Below, piece by piece: positions 1 to 8,808 of a stretch of DNA of 64,000 nt (position 1 is the stretch's first letter; every line of letters begins with the position of its first letter). The stretch lies in the NCBI RefSeq assembly GCF_902499335.1, contig NZ_CABVQK010000009.1, positions 186,001 to 250,000 on the forward strand, written 5' to 3'. The stretch is from Burkholderia lata (GTDB lineage: Bacteria > Pseudomonadota > Gammaproteobacteria > Burkholderiales > Burkholderiaceae). The notes under the pieces were generated by a model, which saw only the letters and a list, made by a program, of their open reading frames with translations, did no database searches and was not told the origin of the DNA. The translations under genes were made by a program, and so were the position numbers.

Positions 1-690
1 CAACTGCTGCTCGACATCAACGCGCTTGGCCTGCCGGCGTCGACCGAATTCCTCGACCTGCTGAGCCCGCAGTACATCGCCGACCTGATCGCGTGGGGCG
101 CGATCGGCGCGCGCACGACCGAGAGCCAGAGCCATCGCCAGCTCGCGTCGGGCCTGAGCTGCCCGATCGGCTTCAAGAACGGCACCGACGGCGGCGTGCA
201 GGTCGCGTCCGACGCGATCGTCGCCGCGGCGGCGAGCCATGCGTTCATGGGGATGACGAAGATGGGGATGGCCGCGATCTTCGAGACGCGCGGCAACGAC
301 GATGCGCACGTGATCCTGCGCGGCGGCAAGAACGGCCCGAACTACGACGCCGAACATGTCGAGGCGAGCTGCGCGGTGCTGCGCAAGGCCGGCTTGCGCG
401 AGCAGGTGATGGTTGACTGCTCGCACGCGAACTCGAACAAGTCGCACGACCGGCAGATCGACGTCGCGCAGGATCTCGCGCGGCAGCTCGCGCAAGGCGA
501 GCACCGGATCGTCGGCGTGATGGTCGAGAGTCATCTCGAGGCCGGGCGCCAGGACCTGAAGCCGGGCGTGCCGCTGAAGTACGGTGTATCGATCACCGAT
601 GCGTGCCTGAGCTGGACGCAGACGGAACCCGTACTCGACGTGCTGGCCGAGGCGGTGCGGCACCGGCGCGTGTATTCGCGCAACGCGTGA
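1..690 (+). CDS. aroG: DAHP synthase, class I (3' part)
   Basis: The window opens inside this gene; 229 C-terminal residues are visible. 3-Deoxy-D-arabino-heptulosonate-7-phosphate synthase condenses phosphoenolpyruvate with erythrose-4-phosphate, the first step of the shikimate pathway, in the cytosol. Class I (AroFGH) signatures read directly are GFKNGTDGG (sugar-phosphate binding), RGGKNGPNYD, DCSHANSNKSH with the metal-binding Cys/His, and VMVESHLEAGRQ. The C-terminus fits a full-length family member. Which of AroF/G/H it matches in feedback sensitivity cannot be decided because the N-terminal regulatory segment lies outside the window. Confidence 0.93.
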   Translation, partial: QLLLDINALGLPASTEFLDLLSPQYIADLIAWGAIGARTTESQSHRQLASGLSCPIGFKNGTDGGVQVASDAIVAAAASHAFMGMTKMGMAAIFETRGNDDAHVILRGGKNGPNYDAEHVEASCAVLRKAGLREQVMVDCSHANSNKSHDRQIDVAQDLARQLAQGEHRIVGVMVESHLEAGRQDLKPGVPLKYGVSITDACLSWTQTEPVLDVLAEAVRHRRVYSRNA

Positions 691-853
691 CGGGTGCTGC
701 GTCATCGCGTCCGATGCAGCGTTTCGCGAGTGGCGCTAACATGATCCGGTGCGATGCGTCGTGCGCAGGCCGCCGTGCTTCAGGCGGCGCATGCATGAAG
801 GCGGCTTGGCCGGCCGCCGACACCGACAACAATTCACCGGAGTACATAACAGC

Positions 854-1282
854 ATGGCTTTCTACAAGACACTCATCGCAGCAACCGTCCTCGCATCGAG
901 CGTCAGCGCGCACGCGCAGATCGCCGGCGCACAGCCGATCAGCGTGACCGTCGAGCAATCGCAGGCGCTGCTCGAAGGCTGGAGCGTGAAGAAGAGCGTG
1001 CTCGGCAAGGCTGTCTACAACGACGAGAACCAGAAGGTCGGCACCGTGCGCGACCTGATCGTCGCACCGGACGGCTCGGTGTCGGCGGCGATCGTGTCGG
1101 CCGGCGGCTTCCTCGGTGTGGCCGCACACGACGTCGCGGTGCCGATCGCGTCGCTCGACGTGCGCAACGGCAACATCTACCTGCCGGGTGCGACGAAGGA
1201 TGCATTGAAGGCGACGCCGGCGTTCCAGTACGCGAAGGTGCCGTCGCCGCCGAAGCCGAAGAAGCTCGACGACAAGCACTGA
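854..1282 (+). CDS. Exported PRC-barrel domain protein
   Basis: A 142-residue protein. The ATG at 854 follows a CGGAG ribosome site about 11 bases upstream and begins a clear signal peptide (MAFYKTLIAATVLASSVSAHAQ). Residues from about 45 to 125 resemble a PRC-barrel: KKSVLGKAVYNDENQKVGTV, then DLIVAPDGSV and a hydrophobic strand leading to VAHDVAVPIASL. A Pro/Lys-rich tail ends it. PRC-barrels bind RNA or protein partners or act as small scaffolds; exported single-domain versions are common in Burkholderia and their job is unknown. It is a lone gene with a GC-rich hairpin just behind it. Placement in the periplasm is inferred from the signal peptide. Confidence 0.85.
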   Translation: MAFYKTLIAATVLASSVSAHAQIAGAQPISVTVEQSQALLEGWSVKKSVLGKAVYNDENQKVGTVRDLIVAPDGSVSAAIVSAGGFLGVAAHDVAVPIASLDVRNGNIYLPGATKDALKATPAFQYAKVPSPPKPKKLDDKH

Positions 1283-1300
1283 GCAGGCACTGATTTGCAC

Positions 1301-1325
1301 GGCCCGGCGCGCGATGCGCCGGGCC
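1301..1325. terminator. Hairpin between convergent genes
   Basis: A perfect 10-bp inverted repeat (GGCCCGGCGC ... GCGCCGGGCC) with a 5-nt loop, lying between the PRC-barrel gene and the oppositely oriented DapF-like gene. There is no T-run, so it may be a weak or Rho-assisted terminator serving both strands. Confidence 0.5.
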
Positions 1326-1374
1326 TGGTCCGGCCGGCCGCGCGCCGGTGAGGCTCGCGCGTTGGCCCGGATCT

Positions 1375-2193
1375 TCAGCCCTCGGGCGTCTGCTCGCCCA
1401 GCCAGTTTCCGCTGAACCCGAACGCGACCGGCCCGCTCAGGAACACACTGCCGGCGCCATCCCAACGCACGGTGACGTCGCCGCCGTCGCACTCGACCCG
1501 CACGGTGTCGTCGAGCAGCCCGCGCCGGATGCCATTGACGACCGCTCCGCACGAACACGATCCCGAACCGAGCGGCACACCGCCGCCGCGCTCCCAGATG
1601 CGCAGGCGAATATGCGTGCGATCGATCATCTGAACGAAATGCACGTTGGTTTTCTGCGGAAACAGCGGATGCGTTTCGATGGCCGGGCCGAGCGCCGCGA
1701 CATCGATCGAGCGGAGATCGTCGACGAAGAACGTGCAATGCGGATTGCCCATGTTGCAGGCGGCCGGCGCGCCGGGCAGCGGCAGCGCGAGGGTGTCGAG
1801 TGCCTCGGCGGCCGGCACGTCCTGCCAGCCGGTGAGCGGCCTGCCCATCTCGACGGTGATCAGGCCGTTCGCGTCCGTCGAGCAAACGAGATACCCGCGC
1901 GGAGTCCGCAGCACGAGCGACGCCATGCCGGTTTCCCGCATCAGTTGCCACGCGACGCCACGCGTTGCGCTGCCGCAGGTATCGAGCGGCGAGCCGTCGG
2001 CGTTCCAGAACGCGACGCGGGCCGCCGCGTCGTCGCAGTCCGACACGACCGCGAGCTGGTTGAAGCCGATGCCGCGCTTCCGGTCGCCCATTTGCCTGGC
2101 GAGGCGGCCGTCGATGGCGTGCGCGGTGCCGCGCAGGTCGACGATCGCGAAGTCGTCGCCGTTCGCGTGCATTTTCTGAAATCCGATCGGCAT
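1375..2193 (-). CDS. DapF-like epimerase-fold protein, altered active site
   Basis: A 272-residue member of the diaminopimelate epimerase fold. The start at MPIGFQKMHANGDDF is where DapF proteins begin; longer in-frame starts lack a conserved N-terminus. The family uses two opposed cysteines for 1,1-proton transfer. The first is present (Cys73, DTCGSATRG). The second site, normally E-T-x-A-C-G-x-G, reads ERGGGVPLGSGSCSCGA here, so the second catalytic cysteine aligns with Ser210 and the substrate-binding glutamate with Val206. Cys213 and Cys215 lie close by but out of register. Known: DapF makes meso-diaminopimelate. Inferred: this paralogue probably does something else, perhaps a one-base racemase, isomerase or dehydratase. 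It is divergent from cstA. Confidence 0.8.
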   Translation of the reverse strand: MPIGFQKMHANGDDFAIVDLRGTAHAIDGRLARQMGDRKRGIGFNQLAVVSDCDDAAARVAFWNADGSPLDTCGSATRGVAWQLMRETGMASLVLRTPRGYLVCSTDANGLITVEMGRPLTGWQDVPAAEALDTLALPLPGAPAACNMGNPHCTFFVDDLRSIDVAALGPAIETHPLFPQKTNVHFVQMIDRTHIRLRIWERGGGVPLGSGSCSCGAVVNGIRRGLLDDTVRVECDGGDVTVRWDGAGSVFLSGPVAFGFSGNWLGEQTPEG

Positions 2194-2283
2194 GGCGGTT
2201 CCGGAATGGAGGCAGGCGAACACTGTACGTGGCTCACCGCTCGCGATCAATCGCCGCACGATGTCGTGCATGCGCCGAGCATC

Positions 2284-2313
2284 TACGTAATTCTACGTAG
2301 CTCCGCATACGTA
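2284..2313. promoter_or_regulatory. Three TACGTA palindromes, candidate operator
   Basis: TACGTA occurs at 2284-2289, 2294-2299 (within the 8-bp palindrome CTACGTAG) and 2308-2313. It lies in the 271-bp gap between the divergent DapF-like gene and cstA, about 90 bp upstream of the DapF-like start. The area is AT-richer than its surroundings. A transcription-factor site is inferred; the binding protein is unknown. Confidence 0.4.
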
Positions 2314-2464
2314 GTTATCCGCTTGTAAGCGGCCCCGGTCGCGCGGAATACTACGGCCCATCGCCCCGGCCTCAGCGAGACCGTGGCACGACGCATCGAC
2401 GTCACGTGTGTGCGGCACCCTCGCCGCATGCCATCTAAAACCACATTGGAGACCAGGAGACGCC

Positions 2465-4543
2465 ATGAATCGGGCTTCCAGTACCCTGCTCTGGATTGCG
2501 GTCGCGCTGCTCGGCGCGTTCGCGTTCGGCACGATCGCACTCGCACACGGCGAGCGCGTCAGTGCCCTCTGGATCGTGATCGCCGCAGTCTGCGTGTATC
2601 TGATCGCGTATCGCTTCTACAGCCGTTTCATCGCCAGCAAGGTCATGCAGCTCGACGGGCTGCGGATGACGCCGGCCGTCAAGTACAACGACGGCCTCGA
2701 CTACGTGCCGACCAACAAGTACGTGCTGTTCGGCCATCACTTCGCCGCGATCGCCGGCGCCGGCCCGCTCGTCGGGCCGGTGCTCGCCGCGCAGATGGGC
2801 TACATGCCCGGCATGCTGTGGATCCTGGCCGGCGTCGTGTTCGCCGGCGCGGTGCAGGACTTCATCGTGCTGTTCATCTCGACGCGCCGCGACGGCCGCT
2901 CGCTCGGCGATCTCGTCAAGATGGAGCTCGGCACGGTGCCCGGCGTGATCGCGCTGTTCGGCGCGTTCCTGATCATGGTGATCATCCTCGCGGTGCTCGC
3001 ACTGATCGTCGTGAAGGCGCTGACGAATTCGCCGTGGGGCACATTCACCGTCGCCGCGACGATTCCGATCGCGCTGTTCATGGGCGTCTATACGCGCTAC
3101 ATCCGTCCGGGCCGCATCGGCGAAGTGTCGATCATCGGCTTCGTGCTGCTGATGGCGTCGATCGCGTTCGGCCAGCACGTGCACGATTCGCCGACGCTCG
3201 CCGCATGGTTCACGTTCACCGGCACGCAGCTCACGTGGATCCTGATCGGCTACGGCTTCGTTGCATCGGTGCTGCCGGTGTGGCTGCTGCTCGCGCCGCG
3301 CGACTACCTGTCGACGTTCCTGAAGATCGGCACGATCCTTGGCCTCGCGATCGGCATTCTGGTCGTCGCGCCGGAGCTGAAGATGCCCGCGCTGACGAAG
3401 TTCGTCGACGGCACGGGCCCCGTGTGGTCGGGCGGCCTGTTCCCGTTCCTGTTCATCACGATCGCGTGCGGCGCGGTGTCGGGCTTCCACGCGCTGATCT
3501 CGTCGGGCACGACGCCGAAGCTGATCGACAACGAAACCAACGCACGCTTCATCGGTTACGGCGCGATGCTGATGGAATCGTTCGTCGCGATCATGGCGCT
3601 GGTCGCCGCGAGCGTGATCGAACCGGGCATCTACTTCGCGATGAACGCGCCGGCCGCCGTGCTCGGCTCGACGCCGGAAGCGGTGGCCAACACCGTCACG
3701 CAGTGGGGCTTCGTGCTGACGCCCGACATGCTGACGCAGACTGCGAAGGCCGTCGGCGAAACGACGATCATCGCGCGCGCGGGCGGCGCGCCGACGCTGG
3801 CCGTCGGCATGGCGCACATCCTGCACCAGGTGATCGGCGGCGAAGCGATGATGGCGTTCTGGTATCACTTCGCGATCCTGTTCGAGGCGCTGTTCATCCT
3901 GACGGCCGTCGACGCCGGCACGCGCGCGGGCCGCTTCATGCTGCAGGACCTGCTCGGCACGTTCCACCCGGCGCTCAAGCGCACCGAGTCGCTGCCCGCG
4001 AACCTGGTTGCGACCGCGCTGTGCGTGGCCGCGTGGGGCTACTTCCTGTACCAGGGCGTGGTCGATCCGCTCGGTGGCATCAACACGCTGTGGCCGCTGT
4101 TCGGCATCTCGAACCAGATGCTTGCCGCGATCGCGCTGGTGCTCGGCACCGTCGTGCTGTTCAAGATGAAGCGCGAGCGCTATGCGTGGGTGACGATCGT
4201 GCCGACCGTGTGGCTGCTGATCTGCACGCTGACCGCCGGCTGGCAGAAGATTTTCGACGCGAACCCGAAGGTCAGCTTCCTGGCGCACGCCGCGAAGCTG
4301 CAGGCCGCGGTGGACGAAGGCAAGGTGCTCGCGCCGGCGAAGTCGATCGCGCAGATGAAGCGGATCATCTTCAACGACTACATCGATGCGGCGCTGGCCG
4401 GCCTGTTCATCTTCGTCGTGGTGAGCATCGCGGTGTACGGCGTGATCGCCGTGCTGCGCGCGCGCCGCGAGGCGAAGCCGACCGTGCGCGAGACGCCGTA
4501 CGAAGCGATGCCGGCCGCGCAGGCGCTCGGCAGCGGACGTTAA
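2465..4543 (+). CDS. cstA: Carbon starvation protein A, pyruvate/peptide transporter
   Basis: A 692-residue inner-membrane protein with about 16-18 hydrophobic segments, close to E. coli CstA (701 residues). The ATG follows an AGGAG site (ACCAGGAGACGCC). Typical CstA stretches are read directly, such as GHHFAAIAGAGPLVGPVLAAQ near the N-terminus, VSGFHALISSGTTPK in the middle and WPLFGISNQMLAAIAL near the end. CstA-family proteins import pyruvate, and peptides have also been proposed, during carbon limitation. The DUF466 gene follows after 12 bases, the usual CstA-YbdD pairing. Transport specificity in this organism is inferred from family knowledge. Confidence 0.95.
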   Translation: MNRASSTLLWIAVALLGAFAFGTIALAHGERVSALWIVIAAVCVYLIAYRFYSRFIASKVMQLDGLRMTPAVKYNDGLDYVPTNKYVLFGHHFAAIAGAGPLVGPVLAAQMGYMPGMLWILAGVVFAGAVQDFIVLFISTRRDGRSLGDLVKMELGTVPGVIALFGAFLIMVIILAVLALIVVKALTNSPWGTFTVAATIPIALFMGVYTRYIRPGRIGEVSIIGFVLLMASIAFGQHVHDSPTLAAWFTFTGTQLTWILIGYGFVASVLPVWLLLAPRDYLSTFLKIGTILGLAIGILVVAPELKMPALTKFVDGTGPVWSGGLFPFLFITIACGAVSGFHALISSGTTPKLIDNETNARFIGYGAMLMESFVAIMALVAASVIEPGIYFAMNAPAAVLGSTPEAVANTVTQWGFVLTPDMLTQTAKAVGETTIIARAGGAPTLAVGMAHILHQVIGGEAMMAFWYHFAILFEALFILTAVDAGTRAGRFMLQDLLGTFHPALKRTESLPANLVATALCVAAWGYFLYQGVVDPLGGINTLWPLFGISNQMLAAIALVLGTVVLFKMKRERYAWVTIVPTVWLLICTLTAGWQKIFDANPKVSFLAHAAKLQAAVDEGKVLAPAKSIAQMKRIIFNDYIDAALAGLFIFVVVSIAVYGVIAVLRARREAKPTVRETPYEAMPAAQALGSGR

Positions 4544-4555
4544 GGGGAGGCCGCG

Positions 4556-4762
4556 ATGTTCAGCGATCTTGGCAGCGACCTGCGCAGTGCGGGGCGTTAC
4601 CTCGGGCAGGCGTTGCGGCTGATGGTCGGCCTGCCCGACTACGACACCTACGTCGCGCACATGCGCGAGACTCATCCGGACCGCGAGCCGATGACGTACG
4701 AGGAATTCTTCCGCGAGCGTCAGAATGCGCGGTACGGGTCGGGTGCGGGGAAGTGCTGTTGA
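4556..4762 (+). CDS. ybdD: DUF466 (YbdD/YjiX) accessory protein of CstA
   Basis: A 68-residue soluble protein starting 12 bases after cstA behind an AAGGGGAGG ribosome site. It has the family signature LMVGLPDYDTYVAHMRETHP and the acidic MTYEEFFRERQNARYG tail. In enterobacteria the CstA or BtsT transporters act together with this small partner in pyruvate uptake. Co-transcription with cstA is inferred from spacing, and a strong intrinsic terminator follows 36 bases downstream. Confidence 0.92.
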   Translation: MFSDLGSDLRSAGRYLGQALRLMVGLPDYDTYVAHMRETHPDREPMTYEEFFRERQNARYGSGAGKCC

Positions 4763-4797
4763 ACCGCACCGCTACCGCGGTTCGGTGATCGACAGGG

Positions 4798-4828
4798 AAG
4801 CGCTGCGAAGGATTTCGCGGCGCTTTTT
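4798..4828 (+). terminator. Intrinsic terminator of cstA-ybdD
   Basis: A 12-bp stem (AAGCGCTGCGAA pairing with TTCGCGGCGCTT, one G-U pair) with a 4-nt loop runs straight into a T5 tract. Confidence 0.88.
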
Positions 4829-4955
4829 CTTTGGCGGCCGGCAGTGCGCATGCGGCGGGAATCGCCGCGCAGTTTGCCGGCGCGCAGCGCGGCAACGGCC
4901 GGCGGCCGGTATCATAGGGTTCATTATTCCCGATGGACCCGCAGGAGAACACGTC

Positions 4956-5576
4956 GTGCATGTCGGTGAGCGTTTCAACAGCATTTCCCATCTCGTCGGC
5001 GCGGTGCTGTCGGTGGTGGGTCTCGTGGCGCTCGTGACGATGGGCGCGCTCGAAGGCGATCCGTACAAGGTGGTGAGCTTCAGCGTGTACGGCGCGATGC
5101 TGATCCTGCTCTACGCGATCTCGACGCTGTATCACAGCGTGCGCAGCCCGCGCCTGAAAGCGATCCTGCAGAAATGCGACCACTCGGCGATCTACCTGCT
5201 GATCGCCGGCAGCTATACGCCGTTTACGCTCGTCACGCTGCGCGGCCCGTGGGGCTGGTCGCTGTTCGGCGTGAGTTGGGGGCTGGCCGTGTTCGGGATC
5301 GTGCAGGAACTGACGCTCGGGCGGCGCACGCGCATGCTGTCGATGATCCTGTACGTGGCGATGGGCTGGCTCGCGCTCGTCGCGGTGCGTCCGCTGATCC
5401 ATGCGCTGCCGCCGGTCGGTACCGCGTGGCTCGTGGCTGGCGGCCTGATCTACAGCGCGGGGATCTACTTCTTCATCAACGACGAGCGTATCCGCCACGG
5501 GCACGGTATCTGGCACCTGTTCGTGCTGGCCGGGAGCCTGTGCCAGTTCGTCAGTGTCGCGATGTATGTCGCGTGA
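4956..5576 (+). CDS. Hemolysin III family membrane protein
   Basis: A 206-residue protein with seven predicted hydrophobic segments, the PAQR/hemolysin III fold. The start is GTG, placed 8 bases after GCAGGAG; no in-frame ATG fits. Family landmarks are the N-terminal GERFNSISHLVGAVLSVVGL, the STLYHSV segment (conserved S/H metal ligands), DHSAIYLLIAGSYTPF, and the C-terminal RHGHGIWHLFVLAGS with paired histidines. Homologues have been called hemolysins or TrhA homeoviscosity proteins that adjust membrane fluidity; activity here is not known. It stands alone between a terminator and the tail-to-tail exporter gene. Confidence 0.9.
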   Translation: MHVGERFNSISHLVGAVLSVVGLVALVTMGALEGDPYKVVSFSVYGAMLILLYAISTLYHSVRSPRLKAILQKCDHSAIYLLIAGSYTPFTLVTLRGPWGWSLFGVSWGLAVFGIVQELTLGRRTRMLSMILYVAMGWLALVAVRPLIHALPPVGTAWLVAGGLIYSAGIYFFINDERIRHGHGIWHLFVLAGSLCQFVSVAMYVA

Positions 5577-5635
5577 GTGGCGGGCGGCACTGATCGCGAG
5601 GCGATGAGCAGCCGGCGCGTCTGCCACGGCATGCT

Positions 5636-7042
5636 CTAGCGGCGCGTGGCGGTTCGCAAGTGCGCGGCCGGTTCGCCGGTTGCCGGTGTCGGCCGCGTGG
5701 TGATCCACCATGTCGCCGCGGCGAGTGCCGACAATCCGGTCGCGATGCCGAGCGCCACCCGCATCGCCGCCGGAAACGGCTGCAGCGTCGCGATGCATGC
5801 GCCGAAGATCGCCACACCGAGCGCCGATCCGCTCTGCCGCGCCGCGTTCAGCGCGGCCGCCGCCACGCCGGCGCGGCGGCGGTCGACCGTCCCGAGCGCC
5901 GGCGACGTAGCGGCCGGCGAGATGAATCCCGATGCGAAGCCGATCGCGAGCATCGGCGCGACGGCGAGCCACGCGGGTGTCGTCGCACCGATGCCCGTCA
6001 TGCCGAGCGCGCCGGCCGCATAGAGTGCGAACGCCGCGCACATCGAGCCGCGCGCGCCGAAGCGCGCAACCAGCTTGCCCGAACACAGTCCGCCGAGCGC
6101 GACCATCGCCGTCATCGGCAGGAACGCGAGCCCCGTATCGAGCGGGCTCGCGCCGCGGATCTGCCGATAGAACAGGCTGAGCACGAACAGCAAGCCATAG
6201 AACACGAACGCCGACGCCATCGACACGAACGTGGATCCTGCGAACAGCCGGTTGCGGAAGAACGCGAGCGGCAGCATCGGTTCGCGGTGCCGCGCTTCGA
6301 TTGCGATGAACGCGATCCACGCGACGACGCTCGTCACCGCCCCGCCGATGATCGGCACCGAGTGCCAGCCGAGTGACGGGCCTTCGATCAGCGTGCCGAT
6401 CAGCGCCGCGATCGCGACGATGGCCGCGGCCTGGCCGCCCCAGTCGAAATGCCGCGATCCGTCGCCGTCGGTGCGTGCGACCGTGCAGCCGAGCCAGATG
6501 CCGGCGAGCCCGAGCGGCAGGTTCACGAAGAAGAGGCTGCGCCACCCGAATAGATGGATCAATACGCCGCCGATCAGCGGGCCCGACGCCATCGCGATGC
6601 CGCCGCAGCCCATCCACAGGCTGATCGCCGACGCGCGCGCGGCCGGTTCGGGGAATGCTCGGTTGAGCAGCGCGAGCGAGCAGGGCACCAGCATCGCGCT
6701 GCCGACGCCTTGCAACGCGCGGGCGACCGCGAGCGCAGGGAGGGTCGGCGCGACCCCGCACAGCGCCGACGCAGCGACGAATACCGCGAGCCCCGCGATA
6801 TAGACGGTGCGGTCGCCGAGCCGGTCGCCGAGTGTGCCGCCCGTCATCAGCAGGCTCGCGAACGCGAGCGTGTACGCGTTCACGATCCACTGCAGGCCGG
6901 CTACGCGGCTGCCGAACGTGTGGGCGATGTCGGTGAGCGCGACGTTGACGATGGACGCGTCGAGCAGCACGAGCGTGTAGCTCACGCAGGTCGCGGCGAG
7001 TACGCGGCGGGCCATGGCGTGGTTCGGTACGGCGGCCGTCAT
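5636..7042 (-). CDS. EmrB/QacA-type MFS drug exporter (14 TM)
   Basis: A 468-residue major facilitator protein of the DHA2 type. The start MTAAVPNHAMARRVLAATC overlaps the stop of the SnoaL-like gene as ATGA, pointing to translational coupling. Read directly: LDASIVNVALTDIAHTFGSRVAGLQWIVNAYTL (DHA2 motif in TM1), GDRLGDRTVYIAGL between TM2 and TM3, and PLIGGVLIHLFGWRSLFFVNLPLG (motif C region). It should export small hydrophobic compounds by proton antiport. No TetR/MarR regulator sits beside it. Substrate is unknown. Confidence 0.9.
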   Translation of the reverse strand: MTAAVPNHAMARRVLAATCVSYTLVLLDASIVNVALTDIAHTFGSRVAGLQWIVNAYTLAFASLLMTGGTLGDRLGDRTVYIAGLAVFVAASALCGVAPTLPALAVARALQGVGSAMLVPCSLALLNRAFPEPAARASAISLWMGCGGIAMASGPLIGGVLIHLFGWRSLFFVNLPLGLAGIWLGCTVARTDGDGSRHFDWGGQAAAIVAIAALIGTLIEGPSLGWHSVPIIGGAVTSVVAWIAFIAIEARHREPMLPLAFFRNRLFAGSTFVSMASAFVFYGLLFVLSLFYRQIRGASPLDTGLAFLPMTAMVALGGLCSGKLVARFGARGSMCAAFALYAAGALGMTGIGATTPAWLAVAPMLAIGFASGFISPAATSPALGTVDRRRAGVAAAALNAARQSGSALGVAIFGACIATLQPFPAAMRVALGIATGLSALAAATWWITTRPTPATGEPAAHLRTATRR

Positions 7043-7470
7043 GCGCGGTCGCGTGCCGGCGTGGCGGCCTGCAGTGCGAGAAAGCCGACCCATCCCCAGT
7101 ACACGCGATGATGCGCGATCAACCCGTCGCGCAGATCCATCACCTCGACGAGATCGACCTGGTCGCCGTCCGGTGTGGCGCGCGGATATTCCCACGTGAG
7201 CTGGCGGCCGTTCGAGAAGAACAGCCCGGTGCGGTACCAGCGCCCGAGCCTGTTGCCGGGATTGCGCAGGCCGGCCGCGAAGAATGCGCCGATCGCGGCC
7301 TTGCCGTGCAGTACGCCGGAGCCATGATCGGGCAGCGTGACGACGATCAGCGGCGTTTCGAGTACTGCATCGTCGGCATACAGCGCCATCAGCGCATCGA
7401 CATCGCGCGCGACCACGGCCGCGTGCCAGCCTTCATAAATGTGCCGGGCGTCGGCGTTGGCGTGTGACAT
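7039..7470 (-). CDS. SnoaL-like (nuclear transport factor 2 fold) protein
   Basis: A 143-residue protein from MSHANADARHIYEGWHAAV; an in-frame ATG 18 bases further upstream (7488) is also possible and neither has a strong ribosome site. The pattern ARDVDALMALYADDAVLETPL, GKAAIGAFFAAG and VDLVEVMDLRDGLIAHHRVYWG is typical of SnoaL/NTF2 polyketide-cyclase-like proteins. These form small alpha+beta barrels with a pocket for a small molecule, and their reactions vary widely. It overlaps the MFS exporter by 4 bases, so the pair may handle one compound. Function beyond the fold is not assigned. Confidence 0.82.
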   Translation of the reverse strand: MSHANADARHIYEGWHAAVVARDVDALMALYADDAVLETPLIVVTLPDHGSGVLHGKAAIGAFFAAGLRNPGNRLGRWYRTGLFFSNGRQLTWEYPRATPDGDQVDLVEVMDLRDGLIAHHRVYWGWVGFLALQAATPARDRA

Positions 7471-7585
7471 GGCGGGTTCCGGAAGCATCGATAACGGAAC
7501 CCACTGTATGGGCGCACCGCCGCGAGACGTTTCACGTCAACCCGAAACGTGGATGTCGCGGCGGCGCAGTCGGCCGCGAGCGCCG

Positions 7586-7939
7586 TTATCCGGCCAGCGC
7601 GTCGAGGTTCAGCACATACGATTTCCCGATCCACACCGCGCAATCGCGATGGTCGCGCAGTTCGTCGTTCGTATTCGGATGCAGGAAGATATCGAGCGCA
7701 CCGTGATTCAGCACGAGCCACGGCACGATGTCGTCGAAGCGCGTGGCGTCGAACGCGATCTGGTACGACCAGGCCGGGTGCGGGCCGACGAGGCGTTCAT
7801 GAAAGCGGCCGAGTTCGATGACCGCGCCGAACCGTTCGTCGACGACCTGGCGAAACGCCCAGGCCGCGTCGCGGCTGGTCGCATCGAAATAGACGTGCGC
7901 GTGCCAACTGTGGATGGCGGTGGTGTCGAGGGCAGCCAT
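7586..7939 (-). CDS. DOPA 4,5-dioxygenase family protein
   Basis: A 117-residue protein. The start MAALDTTAIHSWHAHVYFD is where the family begins. DOPA-dioxygenase-like proteins are short ferredoxin-like-fold enzymes; the expected histidines are present in HSWHAHVYFD and in LVLNHGALDIFLHPNTND, with GPHPAWSYQIAF between. Fungal members cleave DOPA extradiol; bacterial members are largely uncharacterised. It is a single gene with a long intergenic region upstream and about 115 bases from the upstream end of the SnoaL gene. Confidence 0.85.
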   Translation of the reverse strand: MAALDTTAIHSWHAHVYFDATSRDAAWAFRQVVDERFGAVIELGRFHERLVGPHPAWSYQIAFDATRFDDIVPWLVLNHGALDIFLHPNTNDELRDHRDCAVWIGKSYVLNLDALAG

Positions 7940-8430
7940 GGAAGGACTCGAAAAAATGGGAATGCATGAGATGCCGTGCGAAACGGCCGATGCGTGATTA
8001 TCGCGCGTCCTTGCTGTGCATGTCGTGTCGCTATCCGGCAATCCGGACGCGATGACTTGTCCTGAATCACAAGAATCGTTCGATTCGATCAAGCCGGGGT
8101 TTGAAGTATCCGCACGCGCGATATCACGCCGGAAGCCTTGTCGGCAGGTACGCCAGCCGCGATCGCACCGGCAACACGTCATTTCGGAAATTGAAAAAGC
8201 GCTGCGTGCGCTGCTTCGGATCGTCTGAACAAATGCGATCAGGGCGTTGAATGAATTAAAGAAATTCCTGTTTGGCGGGATTCGCGCGTGACGCGGTTTG
8301 CACGCCGGATTTCGAAGCCGAAAATATCAATTGCGGAATCGGCTATTCATGCGGAATGCAGTGCGTCATACGATGGTTTCAACGCATCGTCGAACACGAT
8401 CGATGCGGGGACAACCACCTGGAGGCCACT
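7940..8430. other. 491-bp intergenic region, no gene seen
   Basis: Lies between the divergent DOPA-dioxygenase-like gene and the exported orphan at 8431. Composition is less GC-rich than the neighbouring genes around 8180-8360, but open frames there lack ribosome sites and codon bias. I identify no operator or RNA gene. Confidence 0.5.
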
Positions 8431-8808
8431 ATGCGATCCCTCGTTCCCGTTGCTGTACTTTCCTGCGCACTCGTTGCGCTGCCCGCCGTCAGTTTCGCTC
8501 AGTCTGCCGTGACCGACGGCGCATCGAATGCCTCACTGTCGAGCTGGTGGGCGGCGCGTGCCGAAACCGACGCGCAACTGATGCAGATGACGCGCGCCGG
8601 TTATCGCGCGACGTCGGCCGGCAACCAGAACTATCCGCTCGCGATGCAGCGTGCGCTCGAACGTGTCCACAACCCGGTGCCGGACCGGTCGCGCGAAGAG
8701 CGGGCCGAGATGGAAGCGCGCGCCGCGCGCGACGTGCAGGGCGGCCATCCGGTCAAGGCGTTCTTCGTGAAGACCGCGTACTACCTGAAGGGCGAGAACA
8801 CGTTCTGA
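8431..8808 (+). CDS. Exported hypothetical protein
   Basis: A 125-residue protein starting 5 bases after CTGGAGG. A signal peptide is clear (MRSLVPVAVLSCALVALPA then VSFAQS). The mature part is mostly helical and charged: SWWAARAETDAQLMQMTRAG, then SREERAEMEARAARDVQGG, ending PVKAFFVKTAYYLKGENTF. I recognise no domain. It is a lone gene, probably periplasmic by inference. Paralogous small exported proteins are frequent in Burkholderia; this one lacks the DUF4148 pattern found at 36936. Confidence 0.75.
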   Translation: MRSLVPVAVLSCALVALPAVSFAQSAVTDGASNASLSSWWAARAETDAQLMQMTRAGYRATSAGNQNYPLAMQRALERVHNPVPDRSREERAEMEARAARDVQGGHPVKAFFVKTAYYLKGENTF

